The position numbers were made by a program, and so were the translations under genes. A stretch of DNA of 24,327 nt, from contig JAMOPX010000003.1 of NCBI GenBank assembly GCA_027064285.1, forward strand, positions 1-24,327. Direction: 5' to 3'. Positions 16,494 through 23,812 of this stretch are shown piece by piece; the first letter of the stretch is position 1; every line of letters begins with the position of its first letter. The notes below the pieces were generated by a model. The model made no database searches and was not told the DNA's origin. It worked only from the letters and a program-made list of their open reading frames with translations. This stretch comes from Desulfobacterales bacterium. Its GTDB lineage: Bacteria > Desulfobacterota > DSM-4660 > Desulfatiglandales > JALVZP01.

Positions 16494-17969
16494 ATGAGGC
16501 TTTTTAAATGGATTTATGTTTTCATTCTTATCCTGTCTTTAAGTTGTGCAGTGAATCCTGTGACTAAAAAAAAGCAATTAATGTTAGTTTCAGAGGAAGA
16601 AGAGTTTAAGATGGGTAGAAGTGCTGCAAAAGAGGTAGAAGAAGAGATGGGAATCTATTTGGAGCTTCCCCAATTGAGAGCGCTTGTAAAAAAAGTGGAG
16701 GATAATATTGGAAAGCATAGCGATAGACCATATCTTATTTACAGAACTGAGATAGTAGATACTCCAGATTTTAACGCCTTCGCACTTCCTGGTGGTTTTA
16801 TATTTGTGCATAGAGGACTTCTTGCGAGAATAAACTCTGTAGATGAACTGGCTGCTGTGCTTGGACATGAAACCACTCATGTGGCTGCTCGGCACTCTGC
16901 TGCTCAAATATCTAAGGAAAAGCTTATAAACTTCTTATTGTTTGGTGTTAACATTGCTACAGGGGGAGTAGTTCAGAACTATGGTCAGTTTATAAATTTA
17001 GGGTTTGTTTTGGCATTTAACAAATTTTCAAGAGATTATGAAAGACAGGCAGACTCCTATGGAATTATATACATGACAAGAGCGGGTTATAATCCTTTGG
17101 CTTTTTTAAGTGTCTTAAAGCAGATAAAAAGATTAGAAGCAAAAGAACCTTCTTTGTTTGAAGTATGGTTTATGACACACCCTCCCACAGATGAGAGAAT
17201 AAAACTCGCGAAAGAGGAACTTAAAGAGCTTAGGCGCACTTGTCCCAAGTGTTTTAAGAGGCCAATAAGGAGAAACGAATATATTGCTCTCTTAAACGGA
17301 CTTGCTATAGGAGAAAGAACCAACAATGAGCTAGTACTGAAAGATAGATATTATAATAAACAGTACTATTTTAGCATAAAAATTCCCTATGGTTGGTTTG
17401 TAAGACTAAGAAGTAAATATGCGACAGTTATTTTCTTAAATTCTAAAAAGCAATTTTTCGCTTTTGTGGATGTTGATCCTCTTATGAAAAGAATCAGCAG
17501 CAAGGACTATCATAAAAGGAATGAAAAACAGATGTTACGACAAGGGCTTATAAAATTGCAAGATTTGAAGATAAAGATACCTTACGGCGCTATGGTAAGT
17601 ATATTTAAAGGATTTGATAGAAGTAGGGGTGAAATAACAGCAGAACTTATTTCCTTTGTTAGAGGAGAGAATGGATATAGGCTGGTAGGTTCGAGTAGAA
17701 AAAAGGATTTCTCAGAACTACAGAAGGCACTTATGGAAATGATAAATGGATGGGAATTTCTTAAGCCAGAAGAAGCTATGAAGCTTCAGCCTCTTCGGTT
17801 AAAGATACATAGGGTGCGCAAGGGAGAAACATGGAAATCTATTACCATAAAATATTACGGTTCAGACATTGGTTCTGCAAAGCTGGCAGAGTTTAATGGC
17901 TTTGATAAAGGGAAAGAACCTCCCTCCGGAATACTTATAAAAATTCCTCCTACATTGCGTTTTTACTAA
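16494..17969 (+). CDS. M48-family zinc metalloprotease, lipoprotein type, with C-terminal LysM-like module
   Basis: This is a predicted exported zinc endopeptidase of the BepA/LoiP-like M48 group, which acts in envelope protein quality control. With the start at ATG 16494 (GAGGT 5 nt upstream) the protein begins MRLFKWIYVFILILSLSC, a lipoprotein signal with Cys18 in a lipobox-like LSLSC context. The catalytic site is HETTH (H125, E126, H129), followed by AARHSA. The third zinc ligand E183 lies in YERQADSYG of the ExxxD motif. DTPDFNAFALPGGFIFVHRGL before the site is also typical. Residues ~280-430 form a beta-rich domain I do not recognise. Residues ~435-485 (IHRVRKGETWKSI, then KLAEFNGF and GILIKIP) are LysM-like, suggesting peptidoglycan contact. 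The gene stands alone between repeats, unlike the packed operons on both sides. The ATG at 16482 is an alternative start. Confidence 0.9.
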   Translation: MRLFKWIYVFILILSLSCAVNPVTKKKQLMLVSEEEEFKMGRSAAKEVEEEMGIYLELPQLRALVKKVEDNIGKHSDRPYLIYRTEIVDTPDFNAFALPGGFIFVHRGLLARINSVDELAAVLGHETTHVAARHSAAQISKEKLINFLLFGVNIATGGVVQNYGQFINLGFVLAFNKFSRDYERQADSYGIIYMTRAGYNPLAFLSVLKQIKRLEAKEPSLFEVWFMTHPPTDERIKLAKEELKELRRTCPKCFKRPIRRNEYIALLNGLAIGERTNNELVLKDRYYNKQYYFSIKIPYGWFVRLRSKYATVIFLNSKKQFFAFVDVDPLMKRISSKDYHKRNEKQMLRQGLIKLQDLKIKIPYGAMVSIFKGFDRSRGEITAELISFVRGENGYRLVGSSRKKDFSELQKALMEMINGWEFLKPEEAMKLQPLRLKIHRVRKGETWKSITIKYYGSDIGSAKLAEFNGFDKGKEPPSGILIKIPPTLRFY

Positions 17970-18108
17970 TTGTGTGATTCTTCGACTATCTCTCGACTTT
18001 GACAGTTATAGTAGAAAATTAGTAGAATGGAGACAGCAATTCTTGGTAAAAAACAAAAGCACGTTTTTTTGTTTGTGATTACAGATGAGCAGATGAGAGA
18101 ATTACTGC
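17970..18108. other. Intergenic stretch between M48 and transporter genes
   Basis: No gene is visible here. AAACAAAA (18051-18058) and TTTTGTTT (18067-18074) form a weak AT-only stem with a T-run inside, at best a poor terminator. The 17-mer repeat copy 2 follows at 18073-18089. Confidence 0.4.
18073..18089 (+). repeat. 17-mer dispersed repeat, copy 2
   Basis: An exact copy of TTGTGATTACAGATGAG. The terminal GATGAG is repeated at 18092-18097, so its second occurrence ends 11 nt before the transporter promoter's -35 box. Confidence 0.85.
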
Positions 18109-18137
18109 TTGACAGAGAGTTGGTGGATCACTATACT
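18109..18137 (+). promoter_or_regulatory. Near-consensus sigma-70 promoter for the ACR3-like gene
   Basis: TTGACA (18109-18114), exactly 17 nt, then TATACT (18132-18137). The start codon is about 44 nt downstream, after a very AT-rich leader without a clear Shine-Dalgarno. This is the best promoter match I found in the window. Confidence 0.75.
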
Positions 18138-18180
18138 AAACCAATAATTATATTACTATATAGAAATATATAAAAACATC

Positions 18181-19152
18181 ATGAAACTCATTGAAGTTAT
18201 CCGTAAATACTTGCCTATATGGGTTGCTTTCTCCATACTTCTCGCCTTATTCATAGGTTATTATGAGCCAGAAGTTAGAAATCTTAAGTTAATAATACCT
18301 TTTTTGCTGTTTTTAATGCTCTATCCAATGATGATTAATCTTAGAGTAGAAGACCTCAGTAAGGCTCTTAGTAATTTAAAGCTGGTATCTATTGCAATTA
18401 TTATGAACTTTTTATTTACCCCTATTATGGGTGCTATTTGGACCCACATCTTTCTTAAACATACTAATCCATTTTTAGCAATAGGGTTTATATTAAAAGT
18501 GACTGTCCCATGTAGTGGCATGGTAACAGCATGGACAGGTTATGCCAAAGGACGAATTGAATCTGCACTTATAATTGTAGCATTAAGTCTTATTTTAGCT
18601 ATATTTTTGGTTCCCTTATGGATGTGGATCTTAGCCGGAACATATGTCACCATTAATCCTTTAATTATCTTTAAAAAGATGTTGCTCATAGTTGTTATTC
18701 CACTTATAGCAGGAATGTCAACCAGAAAACTTCTTATAAAGAAGTATGGGATAAAAAGATACAAGCAAAATATTGCCCCTTATTTTCCAGCTATTTCTAC
18801 TTGTGGAATGCTTTTGATGGTATTTGTTATTATATCCAGTCAAGCTAAACTAATTATAAGCAATATTCACTGGATAATTCTTATTATTATAGGAATTGCT
18901 ACTCTATATCCTTTGCTTTTTACCATTGCAATAATTATAGCTAAACTCCTACATATAGATTATGAAGATGCTATGGCTCTTGGATACAGTGTTACCGCTA
19001 AAAATCACGCTATTACAATTGGAATAGCTACTACTACTTTTGGAGGGACATTGGCTGTTCTTCCCGCAGCAGTAGCTCCTATTATTCAAATTCCAGTTAT
19101 GCTTTTATATTTAAACTTGTCAAAAAAAATAAAAAGTTTTCTTTCTGCTTGA
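18181..19152 (+). CDS. ACR3/BASS-family transporter (arsenite efflux or bile acid:Na+ symporter-like)
   Basis: This 323-residue integral membrane protein has about ten hydrophobic segments. The segment VTVPCSGMVTAWTGYAKG resembles the ACR3 signature helix, in which a conserved Cys (here C111) sits before a motif of the PCxxMVxxWxxLAxG type. The later stretch EDAMALGYSVTAKNHAITIG, followed by a conserved proline-containing helix (LPAAVAPIIQIPVMLLY), is the second repeat's crossover region of the BASS fold. The family includes arsenite efflux pumps (ACR3/ArsB type 2), bile acid and pantoate or other organic anion symporters. ACR3-like is favoured by the Cys, but there is no arsR, arsC or other arsenic gene nearby, so the substrate is open. 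It has its own strong promoter and sits alone in a repeat-rich islet, which suggests it was acquired as a unit. Confidence 0.8.
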   Translation: MKLIEVIRKYLPIWVAFSILLALFIGYYEPEVRNLKLIIPFLLFLMLYPMMINLRVEDLSKALSNLKLVSIAIIMNFLFTPIMGAIWTHIFLKHTNPFLAIGFILKVTVPCSGMVTAWTGYAKGRIESALIIVALSLILAIFLVPLWMWILAGTYVTINPLIIFKKMLLIVVIPLIAGMSTRKLLIKKYGIKRYKQNIAPYFPAISTCGMLLMVFVIISSQAKLIISNIHWIILIIIGIATLYPLLFTIAIIIAKLLHIDYEDAMALGYSVTAKNHAITIGIATTTFGGTLAVLPAAVAPIIQIPVMLLYLNLSKKIKSFLSA

Positions 19153-19186
19153 CAGGAGCAATCTCAAAAAAAGAAAGTAATGTTAA

Positions 19187-19198
19187 AGTTATACCAAT
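19187..19198 (+). repeat. 12-mer shared by two repeat ends, copy 1
   Basis: AGTTATACCAAT occurs here and at 19621-19632. Here it runs into the 29-mer repeat; there it runs into the 17-mer repeat and the 222-bp element. Confidence 0.5.
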
Positions 19199-19224
19199 AC
19201 CAATTAAAAATCATTCTAAAAAAG
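19196..19224 (+). repeat. 29-mer repeat, copy 2
   Basis: It matches 15974-16002 at 26 of 29 positions. It lies 43 bp after the transporter stop codon. Confidence 0.6.
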
Positions 19225-19259
19225 CCTCCTTAATATAAGGGTAAAAAGTAAGCTTTTTT
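19218..19259 (+). terminator. Possible weak terminator after the transporter gene
   Basis: AAAAAAGC (19218-19225) pairs with GCTTTTTT (19252-19259). A smaller inner CCTT/AAGG stem lies between them. The stem is AT-rich, so termination strength is doubtful. Confidence 0.3.
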
Positions 19260-19326
19260 AAGGTCTGGGGTGTAAAAGAATTAACTATTTTACATACAGC
19301 ATTTTTCAATTTTTTATACTTTCTTT

Positions 19327-19627
19327 TATTAAGTGACCTTACGCAAAAATTTCTGTCTTATCTGTATGCAGTATAGGGATAAGATTGGAACAAGTCTCTC
19401 CAAACCAAGCATAGCCCTTTACCAGACATCCAACCCCGTTGGTAAGCATATATTTGATTAACAGCTAAGTGACGGGAATGCGGAGGGGGCAGGTATCCCC
19501 CGCAGATAAGTCAGAGAAGAGACCAGCCCAATAGACTCGGAGCAAACGAAAAACCCCTTGCCCCAATACCGCATTCGCTGTTATCCCTCCCTTGTGAGAT
19601 AAACCCTTCTGCGTAAGATCAGTTATA
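19327..19627. mobile_element. Hairpin-rich MITE-like element, copy C (301 bp)
   Basis: It has the same orientation as copy A. The left end reads GACCTTACGCAAAAA and the right end CTTCTGCGTAAGATC, both variants of the family terminal repeat. It keeps one arm and the loop of copy A but has lost most of the other arm, so it cannot form the full hairpin. Its internal frame, open in A and B, is broken here by a stop and indels. It ends one base before the 222-bp element. Confidence 0.8.
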
Positions 19628-19632
19628 CCAAT

Positions 19633-19649
19633 CTCATCTGTAATCACAA
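19633..19649 (-). repeat. 17-mer dispersed repeat, copy 3
   Basis: An exact copy on the minus strand. It forms the left end of the 222-bp element. No promoter or minus-strand gene follows it. Confidence 0.8.
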
Positions 19650-19829
19650 CTTAGCCCTTTATTGAGCAAAAACAGCTTTACAGCAGGAATTTTGAGCCTT
19701 AAACCTATATCTGGATACTTGTAAATGATAATCAGCTAATTTCTTAATCTTTACTTATTCTGGACTTCTTATGGATTAAGGTTGCATCTTTCCTGTCCAG
19801 TTCTTGCTTTACCATTATTTCATAGGATT

Positions 19830-19846
19830 TTTTGATTACAGATGAG
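19830..19846 (+). repeat. 17-mer dispersed repeat, copy 4
   Basis: A 16/17 copy (T for G at position 3). It forms the right end of the 222-bp element and ends 11 nt before the TTGACT of the rlmE upstream region. Confidence 0.8.
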
Positions 19847-19857
19847 ATTGTTTTTAC

Positions 19858-19887
19858 TTGACTGCAACAGTAATCCTTAGGCAGAAT
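19858..19887 (+). promoter_or_regulatory. Candidate promoter for the rlmE-lon operon
   Basis: TTGACT (19858-19863), an 18-nt spacer, then CAGAAT (19882-19887). Transcription would start only a few bases before the rlmE ATG, giving a nearly leaderless message. This fits the absence of a Shine-Dalgarno there but keeps the call tentative. Confidence 0.3.
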
Positions 19888-19896
19888 ATCTAAGAA

Positions 19897-20481
19897 ATGA
19901 ACAAATGGGCAGATTATTATACAAAAAAGGCAAAAGACCAGAATTGGCTGGCTAGATCTGTTTTTAAGCTTCAGGAAATAGATAAAAAAACCAAACTTAT
20001 CAGAACTGCAGCAAATGTTCTGGATCTTGGATGCTATCCAGGTTCTTGGTCTCAGTACTCGCTCAAGAAAGTGGGGAAAAAAGGGCGTGTTACGGGAATA
20101 GACATCTTAGAACCAGACAGATTAAATTCAGAAAATTTCTATTTTATAAAGGCAGATGTGTTAAAATTAGACCCTGAACAATTAAAACAAAAGATAGGAA
20201 TTCAAGATGTGGTTTTAAGTGATATGGCTCCAAAGACCACAGGAATAGTTATAACAGATGTGGCTCGTTCCTTAGAGCTTGCATACAAAGCACTTGAGAT
20301 TGCCTTATCTATTTTAAGATCAGGAGGTAATTTTTTATGCAAGGTGTTTGAGGGAAGCGGATTTGAACAATTTAAAAAAGAGGTTTCTTTAAGTTTTAAA
20401 AAAACAAGGCTGATCAGGCCTGTCAGCACCAGAAAAAAAAGCAGAGAGGTCTTTGTTGTAGGAATTTACAAAAAGGATTAA
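19897..20481 (+). CDS. rlmE: 23S rRNA 2'-O-methyltransferase RlmE (FtsJ/RrmJ)
   Basis: RlmE uses S-adenosylmethionine to methylate the 2'-hydroxyl of a conserved uridine in the A loop of 23S rRNA, during late 50S assembly; the E. coli enzyme is heat-induced. The 194 residues cover the whole fold. The AdoMet-binding motif is VLDLGCYPGSWSQYSLKK. The catalytic K-D-K-E tetrad can be placed at K24 (RSVFKLQEID), D109 (VVLSDMAPKTTG), K149 (FLCKVFEGSG) and E184 (KSREVFVVG). It is slightly shorter at the N-terminus than E. coli FtsJ. No good Shine-Dalgarno precedes the ATG. It is the first gene of the plus-strand run, just after the 222-bp repeat element, and yebC follows after a short gap. Confidence 0.95.
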   Translation: MNKWADYYTKKAKDQNWLARSVFKLQEIDKKTKLIRTAANVLDLGCYPGSWSQYSLKKVGKKGRVTGIDILEPDRLNSENFYFIKADVLKLDPEQLKQKIGIQDVVLSDMAPKTTGIVITDVARSLELAYKALEIALSILRSGGNFLCKVFEGSGFEQFKKEVSLSFKKTRLIRPVSTRKKSREVFVVGIYKKD

Positions 20482-20488
20482 AAGGAGG
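20481..20488 (+). promoter_or_regulatory. Ribosome binding site deciding the yebC start
   Basis: AAAGGAGG lies 9 nt before ATG 20498. The in-frame TTG at 20492 would be only 3 nt away, so the ATG is preferred. Confidence 0.75.
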
Positions 20489-20497
20489 TTTTTGGTT

Positions 20498-21247
20498 ATG
20501 TCAGGGCATTCCAAATGGAGTTCTATAAAGCACAAGAAAAAACTTGTAGATGCAAGAAAAGGAAAGATATTTACCAAACTTATAAGAGAAATCACGGTTG
20601 CAGCAAGACTGGGTGGAGGAGATCCAGATAAAAACCCAAGACTCAGGGCTGCTATAGCAGCAGCAAAGGCAGAGAACATGCCTAAGGAAAATATAGAAAG
20701 AAGCATAAAAAGAGGTACAGGAGAGATAGAAGGTGTTAACTATGAAGAAGTAAGCTATGAAGGATATGGCCCTGGTGGAGTAGCAGTACTTGTGGATTGT
20801 CTTACTGACAATAAAAACAGAACAGTAGCTGAACTGAAGCATATTTTTGAAAAATACGGTGGAAGCATGGGAGAACCAGGATGTGTTGCATGGGTTTTTG
20901 AAAAAAAAGGAATTATCTCTATAGAAGCAGATAAAATAGATGAGGACAGTCTTTTGGAAATCGCCCTTGAAGCAGGAGCTGAAGATGTAAGAAATGCTGG
21001 CACTCAGTTTGAGGTAATCACAGATCCTGCGGACTTTGAAAAAGTAAAAAAGGCAATAGAAGATGCTGATGTTCCTTATAGCTTAGCAGAAATAACAATG
21101 ATTCCTAAGACCACTGTAAAGTTAGATGGCAAAAAAGCTGAACAGATGTTGAACCTTATGCAAGCTCTTGAAGACTTAGATGATGTAAGCCATGTCTATG
21201 CCAATTTTGATATACCTGATGAGATCATGGAGGCTATGGCTAAGTGA
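20498..21247 (+). CDS. yebC: YebC/TACO1-family protein
   Basis: YebC/PmpR proteins were described as DNA-binding regulators, including of ruvC; related TACO1/YebC proteins also act in translation of difficult sequences such as proline runs. The product begins MSGHSKWSSIKHKKKLVDAR, the family's almost invariant start, and continues with ARLGGGDPDKNPRLRAAI and AKAENMPKENIERSIKRGTG. Then come YEGYGPGGVAVLVDCLTDN and the glycine-rich GGSMGEPGCVAWVFEKKG. The length of 249 residues is typical. The strong AAAGGAGG selects ATG 20498. Its position directly before ruvC, overlapping it by 4 nt, is a widespread arrangement and implies coupled expression. Whether it acts here as a repressor of ruv genes or as a translation factor cannot be read from sequence. 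Confidence 0.96.
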   Translation: MSGHSKWSSIKHKKKLVDARKGKIFTKLIREITVAARLGGGDPDKNPRLRAAIAAAKAENMPKENIERSIKRGTGEIEGVNYEEVSYEGYGPGGVAVLVDCLTDNKNRTVAELKHIFEKYGGSMGEPGCVAWVFEKKGIISIEADKIDEDSLLEIALEAGAEDVRNAGTQFEVITDPADFEKVKKAIEDADVPYSLAEITMIPKTTVKLDGKKAEQMLNLMQALEDLDDVSHVYANFDIPDEIMEAMAK

Positions 21248-21753
21248 TAATAATGGGGATAGATCCGGGATCCCGCATCACAGGATACGGGATTATCCAA
21301 AAGCAGGGCGAATATCTAAGCTGGGTAGATGATGGAGAGATTTTGCCTCCAAAGGATTTATCCCTCTATGAAAAAACCTTTTCCATCTTTTTAGAACTAA
21401 AAAAGCTCATTCAGCTTTATAATCCAGAAGAATTAGCAATAGAGGATATTTTTTATTATAAGAATGCTAAAAGTTTTGTTAAATTGGGACATATAAGGGG
21501 AGCAATAGTAATCGCCTCTTTTTTGTGTAAGGTGCCCATATTTGAATATACCCCTCTTCAGGTAAAAAAAGCAGTTACAGGATATGGAAATGCCAGTAAG
21601 GAGCAGGTAAAAGAAATGGTAAAATTCATACTTGGCATAAAAAAGGAAATAGGAAATGATAGTTCAGATGCATTGGCAATTGCTATTTGCCATGCCAATT
21701 CTCGAGACTGGATAGAAAATGATCGCTTACATAACAGGCAAGATTATAAGTAA
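21244..21753 (+). CDS. ruvC: Holliday junction endodeoxyribonuclease RuvC
   Basis: RuvC resolves Holliday junctions by symmetric nicking, working with RuvAB. The acidic active site is complete: D7 in MGIDPGS, E67 in ELAIEDIFY, and D139 and D142 in NDSSDALAIAICHA. The length of 169 residues is standard. I choose the GTG at 21244, which overlaps the yebC TGA: GGAGG lies 10 nt upstream (21229-21233) and this start places the first aspartate at position 7 as in E. coli. ATG 21253 is the alternative and would remove three residues. The 3' end overlaps ruvA by 35 nt, so the two are translationally linked. Confidence 0.96.
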   Translation: MIIMGIDPGSRITGYGIIQKQGEYLSWVDDGEILPPKDLSLYEKTFSIFLELKKLIQLYNPEELAIEDIFYYKNAKSFVKLGHIRGAIVIASFLCKVPIFEYTPLQVKKAVTGYGNASKEQVKEMVKFILGIKKEIGNDSSDALAIAICHANSRDWIENDRLHNRQDYK

Positions 21754-22318
21754 AGAAGCCGATTCGGTGATAGTAGAAAATAATGGTATAGGATATGAGA
21801 TATTTATTCCGCTTTCCACATTTTATGAACTACCCCGGCATTATGAAAGCGTAAGTCTTTATATTTATCCATACTTAAAAGAAAATACCTTAACCCTTTT
21901 TGGATTTTCATCCATGCTGGAAAAAAGGCTTTTTATGATGCTCATATCTGTAGCAGGAATAGGGCCAAAGCTTGCCATCAATATACTTTCTGGTATAGGA
22001 CCTGAGGAATTATTAAATGCTATTTTAAATGAGAATACAGCTCGACTCTGTAAGATCCCTGGAGTAGGTAAAAAAACAGCAAAGCGGATGATTTTAGAGT
22101 TAAAAGAAAAGATTAACACTATTCTTCCAGAAGCAAAAATAAAAGCTGAAGATGAGAAAAATCCTGTTTTCGAAGATGCTGTCTCTGCACTTGTAAACTT
22201 GGGCTATCCCTTAGAAGATGCAAAAAAGGTGGTAGAAGAAGCCAGCCTTGGTAGTAATAATATTGAGTTGGAAGAGCTTATTAAGAAATCTTTAAATATC
22301 ATAGCAAAGAAGTTATGA
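21719..22318 (+). CDS. ruvA: Holliday junction branch migration protein RuvA
   Basis: RuvA forms the tetrameric platform that holds the Holliday junction and loads the RuvB motors. The 199 residues show the three domains. The N-terminal OB fold starts MIAYITGKI and includes ENNGIGYEIFIPLSTF. Two helix-hairpin-helix motifs follow (VAGIGPKLAINILSG and IPGVGKKTAKRMILELKEKI). The C-terminal RuvB-binding domain is DAVSALVNLGYPLEDAKKVV. It overlaps ruvC by 35 nt and ruvB by an ATGA. The order ruvC-ruvA-ruvB is the classic one. Confidence 0.97.
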   Translation: MIAYITGKIISKEADSVIVENNGIGYEIFIPLSTFYELPRHYESVSLYIYPYLKENTLTLFGFSSMLEKRLFMMLISVAGIGPKLAINILSGIGPEELLNAILNENTARLCKIPGVGKKTAKRMILELKEKINTILPEAKIKAEDEKNPVFEDAVSALVNLGYPLEDAKKVVEEASLGSNNIELEELIKKSLNIIAKKL

Positions 22319-23340
22319 AAGAGAGGAAAAGCTTCTTGAATCCCAATCCCTCTCCTGATGATCTGAATGAAAAAGGTCTCAGGCCCAAAAGCCTGCAGGA
22401 ATACATAGGGCAAGAGGATTTAAAAAATAACCTGCGGGTTTTTATAGAAGCAGCCAAAGCAAGGGCAGAGGCATTAGACCATGTCCTTCTTTATGGAGGC
22501 CCAGGTCTTGGAAAAACCACTCTTGCTTATGTGCTGGCTTATGAACTGAATGTTAATATAAAAAGCACATCAGGCCCTGTGATTGAAAAGCCAGCAGATC
22601 TGGCCGCTGTTCTAACTAATCTTAAGCCAAGAGATATCCTGTTCATAGATGAAATTCACAGGCTCAATAAAACAGTAGAAGAACTGCTTTATCCAGCAAT
22701 GGAAGATTTTAAGCTTGATGTCCTTATAGGACAGGGGCCTTCTGCAAAAACAATGAAGATTCCTCTTTCACAGTTTACCCTGATAGGAGCCACTACCAGA
22801 ATAGGGCTTCTTTCTTCACCTCTGAGAGAAAGATTCGGGGTTGTACTGAGACTTGACTTCTATTCTCCTCAAGAACTCAAAGAAATAGTGTTTAGGTCTG
22901 CAAGTATACTCGGAATAGAGATTGAAGAAGATGGGGCATATGAAATAGCAAAGAGGTCAAGAGGAACTCCCAGAATAGCAAACAGATTATTAAAGAGAGT
23001 AAGAGATTTTGCTCAGGTGGAATCAAATGGAGTAATAACTAAGGATATAGCAAAAGGATCCTTAGATAGGCTCGAAATAGATGAGTATGGGCTTGATAAG
23101 ATGGACAGACAGCTCCTTCTCACCATAATAGAAAAATTTGATGGTGGCCCAGTTGGACTGAGTACATTGGCTGCAGCTATTGGAGAAGAAAAGGATACAA
23201 TAGAGGATGTATATGAGCCGTTCCTTATGCAGGAAGGCTTTATAAAAAGGACCTCAAAAGGAAGAATTGCTACAAAAAGGGCATATAAACATTTAGGAAT
23301 AACAAAAAGATACATAGGCCAGGAAATAATTCACTTTTAA
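22315..23340 (+). CDS. ruvB: Holliday junction branch migration ATPase RuvB
   Basis: RuvB is the AAA+ hexameric motor that drives branch migration with RuvA. The 341 residues include the family opening LRPKSLQEYIGQEDLKNNL, Walker A in GGPGLGKTTLA, Walker B in ILFIDEIHRLN, sensor 1 in LIGATTRIGLLSSPLRERFG with the arginine finger region, and sensor 2 in RGTPRIANRLLKRVRDF. The C-terminal winged helix (GGPVGLSTLAAAIGEEKDTI, then QEGFIKRTSKGR) binds DNA. It starts in an ATGA overlap with ruvA and ends 15 nt before the hsp20 gene. Confidence 0.98.
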   Translation: MKERKSFLNPNPSPDDLNEKGLRPKSLQEYIGQEDLKNNLRVFIEAAKARAEALDHVLLYGGPGLGKTTLAYVLAYELNVNIKSTSGPVIEKPADLAAVLTNLKPRDILFIDEIHRLNKTVEELLYPAMEDFKLDVLIGQGPSAKTMKIPLSQFTLIGATTRIGLLSSPLRERFGVVLRLDFYSPQELKEIVFRSASILGIEIEEDGAYEIAKRSRGTPRIANRLLKRVRDFAQVESNGVITKDIAKGSLDRLEIDEYGLDKMDRQLLLTIIEKFDGGPVGLSTLAAAIGEEKDTIEDVYEPFLMQEGFIKRTSKGRIATKRAYKHLGITKRYIGQEIIHF

Positions 23341-23355
23341 AAATGGAGGCATATT

Positions 23356-23802
23356 ATGGACATTATAAAAATTAGATTCAATTCGGGATTCAGTGACATC
23401 CACGAGCACATACAAAGGCTCATGGATGAGATGCTTAGTGTGAGCAGACCTTTTATCACATCCCAAACTACTGCATGGGTACCAGATGCAGATGTGTATG
23501 AGACAAAAGAAGAGATCGTTATTGTAATAAATCTGGCAGGGGTAAAAAAGGAAGACATAGAGGTGTTTTTATATGAAGACTATATATATGTGAAGGGAAT
23601 AAGATATCAGCCTGTAAAAGAAAGAGAAGTTATCAGATATCACCAATTAGAGCTGGGATACGGAGAATTTGAAAGGGCATTCAGAGTGCCTGCACCTATA
23701 AACAGAAATTCCATAGAGGCAAGCTGGTCTGATGGCATTCTTATGATAAGAATAAAAAAGCAGCTCCCGGTTACAAAAACCATAAAAGTAAAAGCAGTAT
23801 AA
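23356..23802 (+). CDS. Small heat shock protein (Hsp20/alpha-crystallin family)
   Basis: This 148-residue ATP-independent holdase chaperone is expected to keep unfolding proteins soluble. The alpha-crystallin domain covers residues ~45-140. VPDADVYETKEEIVIVINLAGVKKEDI is its first half, and FERAFRVPAPINRNSIEAS with SDGILMIRI is the conserved end (the usual A-x-x-x-x-G-x-L motif). The short tail KQLPVTKTIKV lacks a clear I-x-I motif, although the sequence IKV may serve. GGAGG lies 6 nt before the ATG. It sits 15 nt after ruvB and 10 nt before lon, so chaperone and protease are likely made together, extending the ruv operon with proteostasis genes. Confidence 0.95.
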   Translation: MDIIKIRFNSGFSDIHEHIQRLMDEMLSVSRPFITSQTTAWVPDADVYETKEEIVIVINLAGVKKEDIEVFLYEDYIYVKGIRYQPVKEREVIRYHQLELGYGEFERAFRVPAPINRNSIEASWSDGILMIRIKKQLPVTKTIKVKAV

Positions 23803-23812
23803 GGAGGATATC

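Larger units (their letters stand above)
19629..19850. mobile_element. MITE-like element with 21-bp terminal inverted repeats
   Basis: The ends 19629-19649 and 19830-19850 are inverted copies with one mismatch in 21; each contains the 17-mer repeat plus CAAT/ATTG. The 180-bp interior shows no coding frame worth reporting. It directly abuts copy C of the hairpin element. I see no clear target duplication. Alternatively the two ends are separate regulatory sites, because the same 17-mer occurs elsewhere without the CAAT extension. Confidence 0.55.

Noticed and set aside
18051..18074. Rho-independent terminator after the M48 gene
   Set aside because: The stem is only A-T pairs and the T-run is part of the stem. 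Too weak to call.
19629..19896. Riboswitch or T-box leader before rlmE
   Set aside because: No recognisable aptamer core. The region is bounded by inverted repeats that explain it better as a mobile element.
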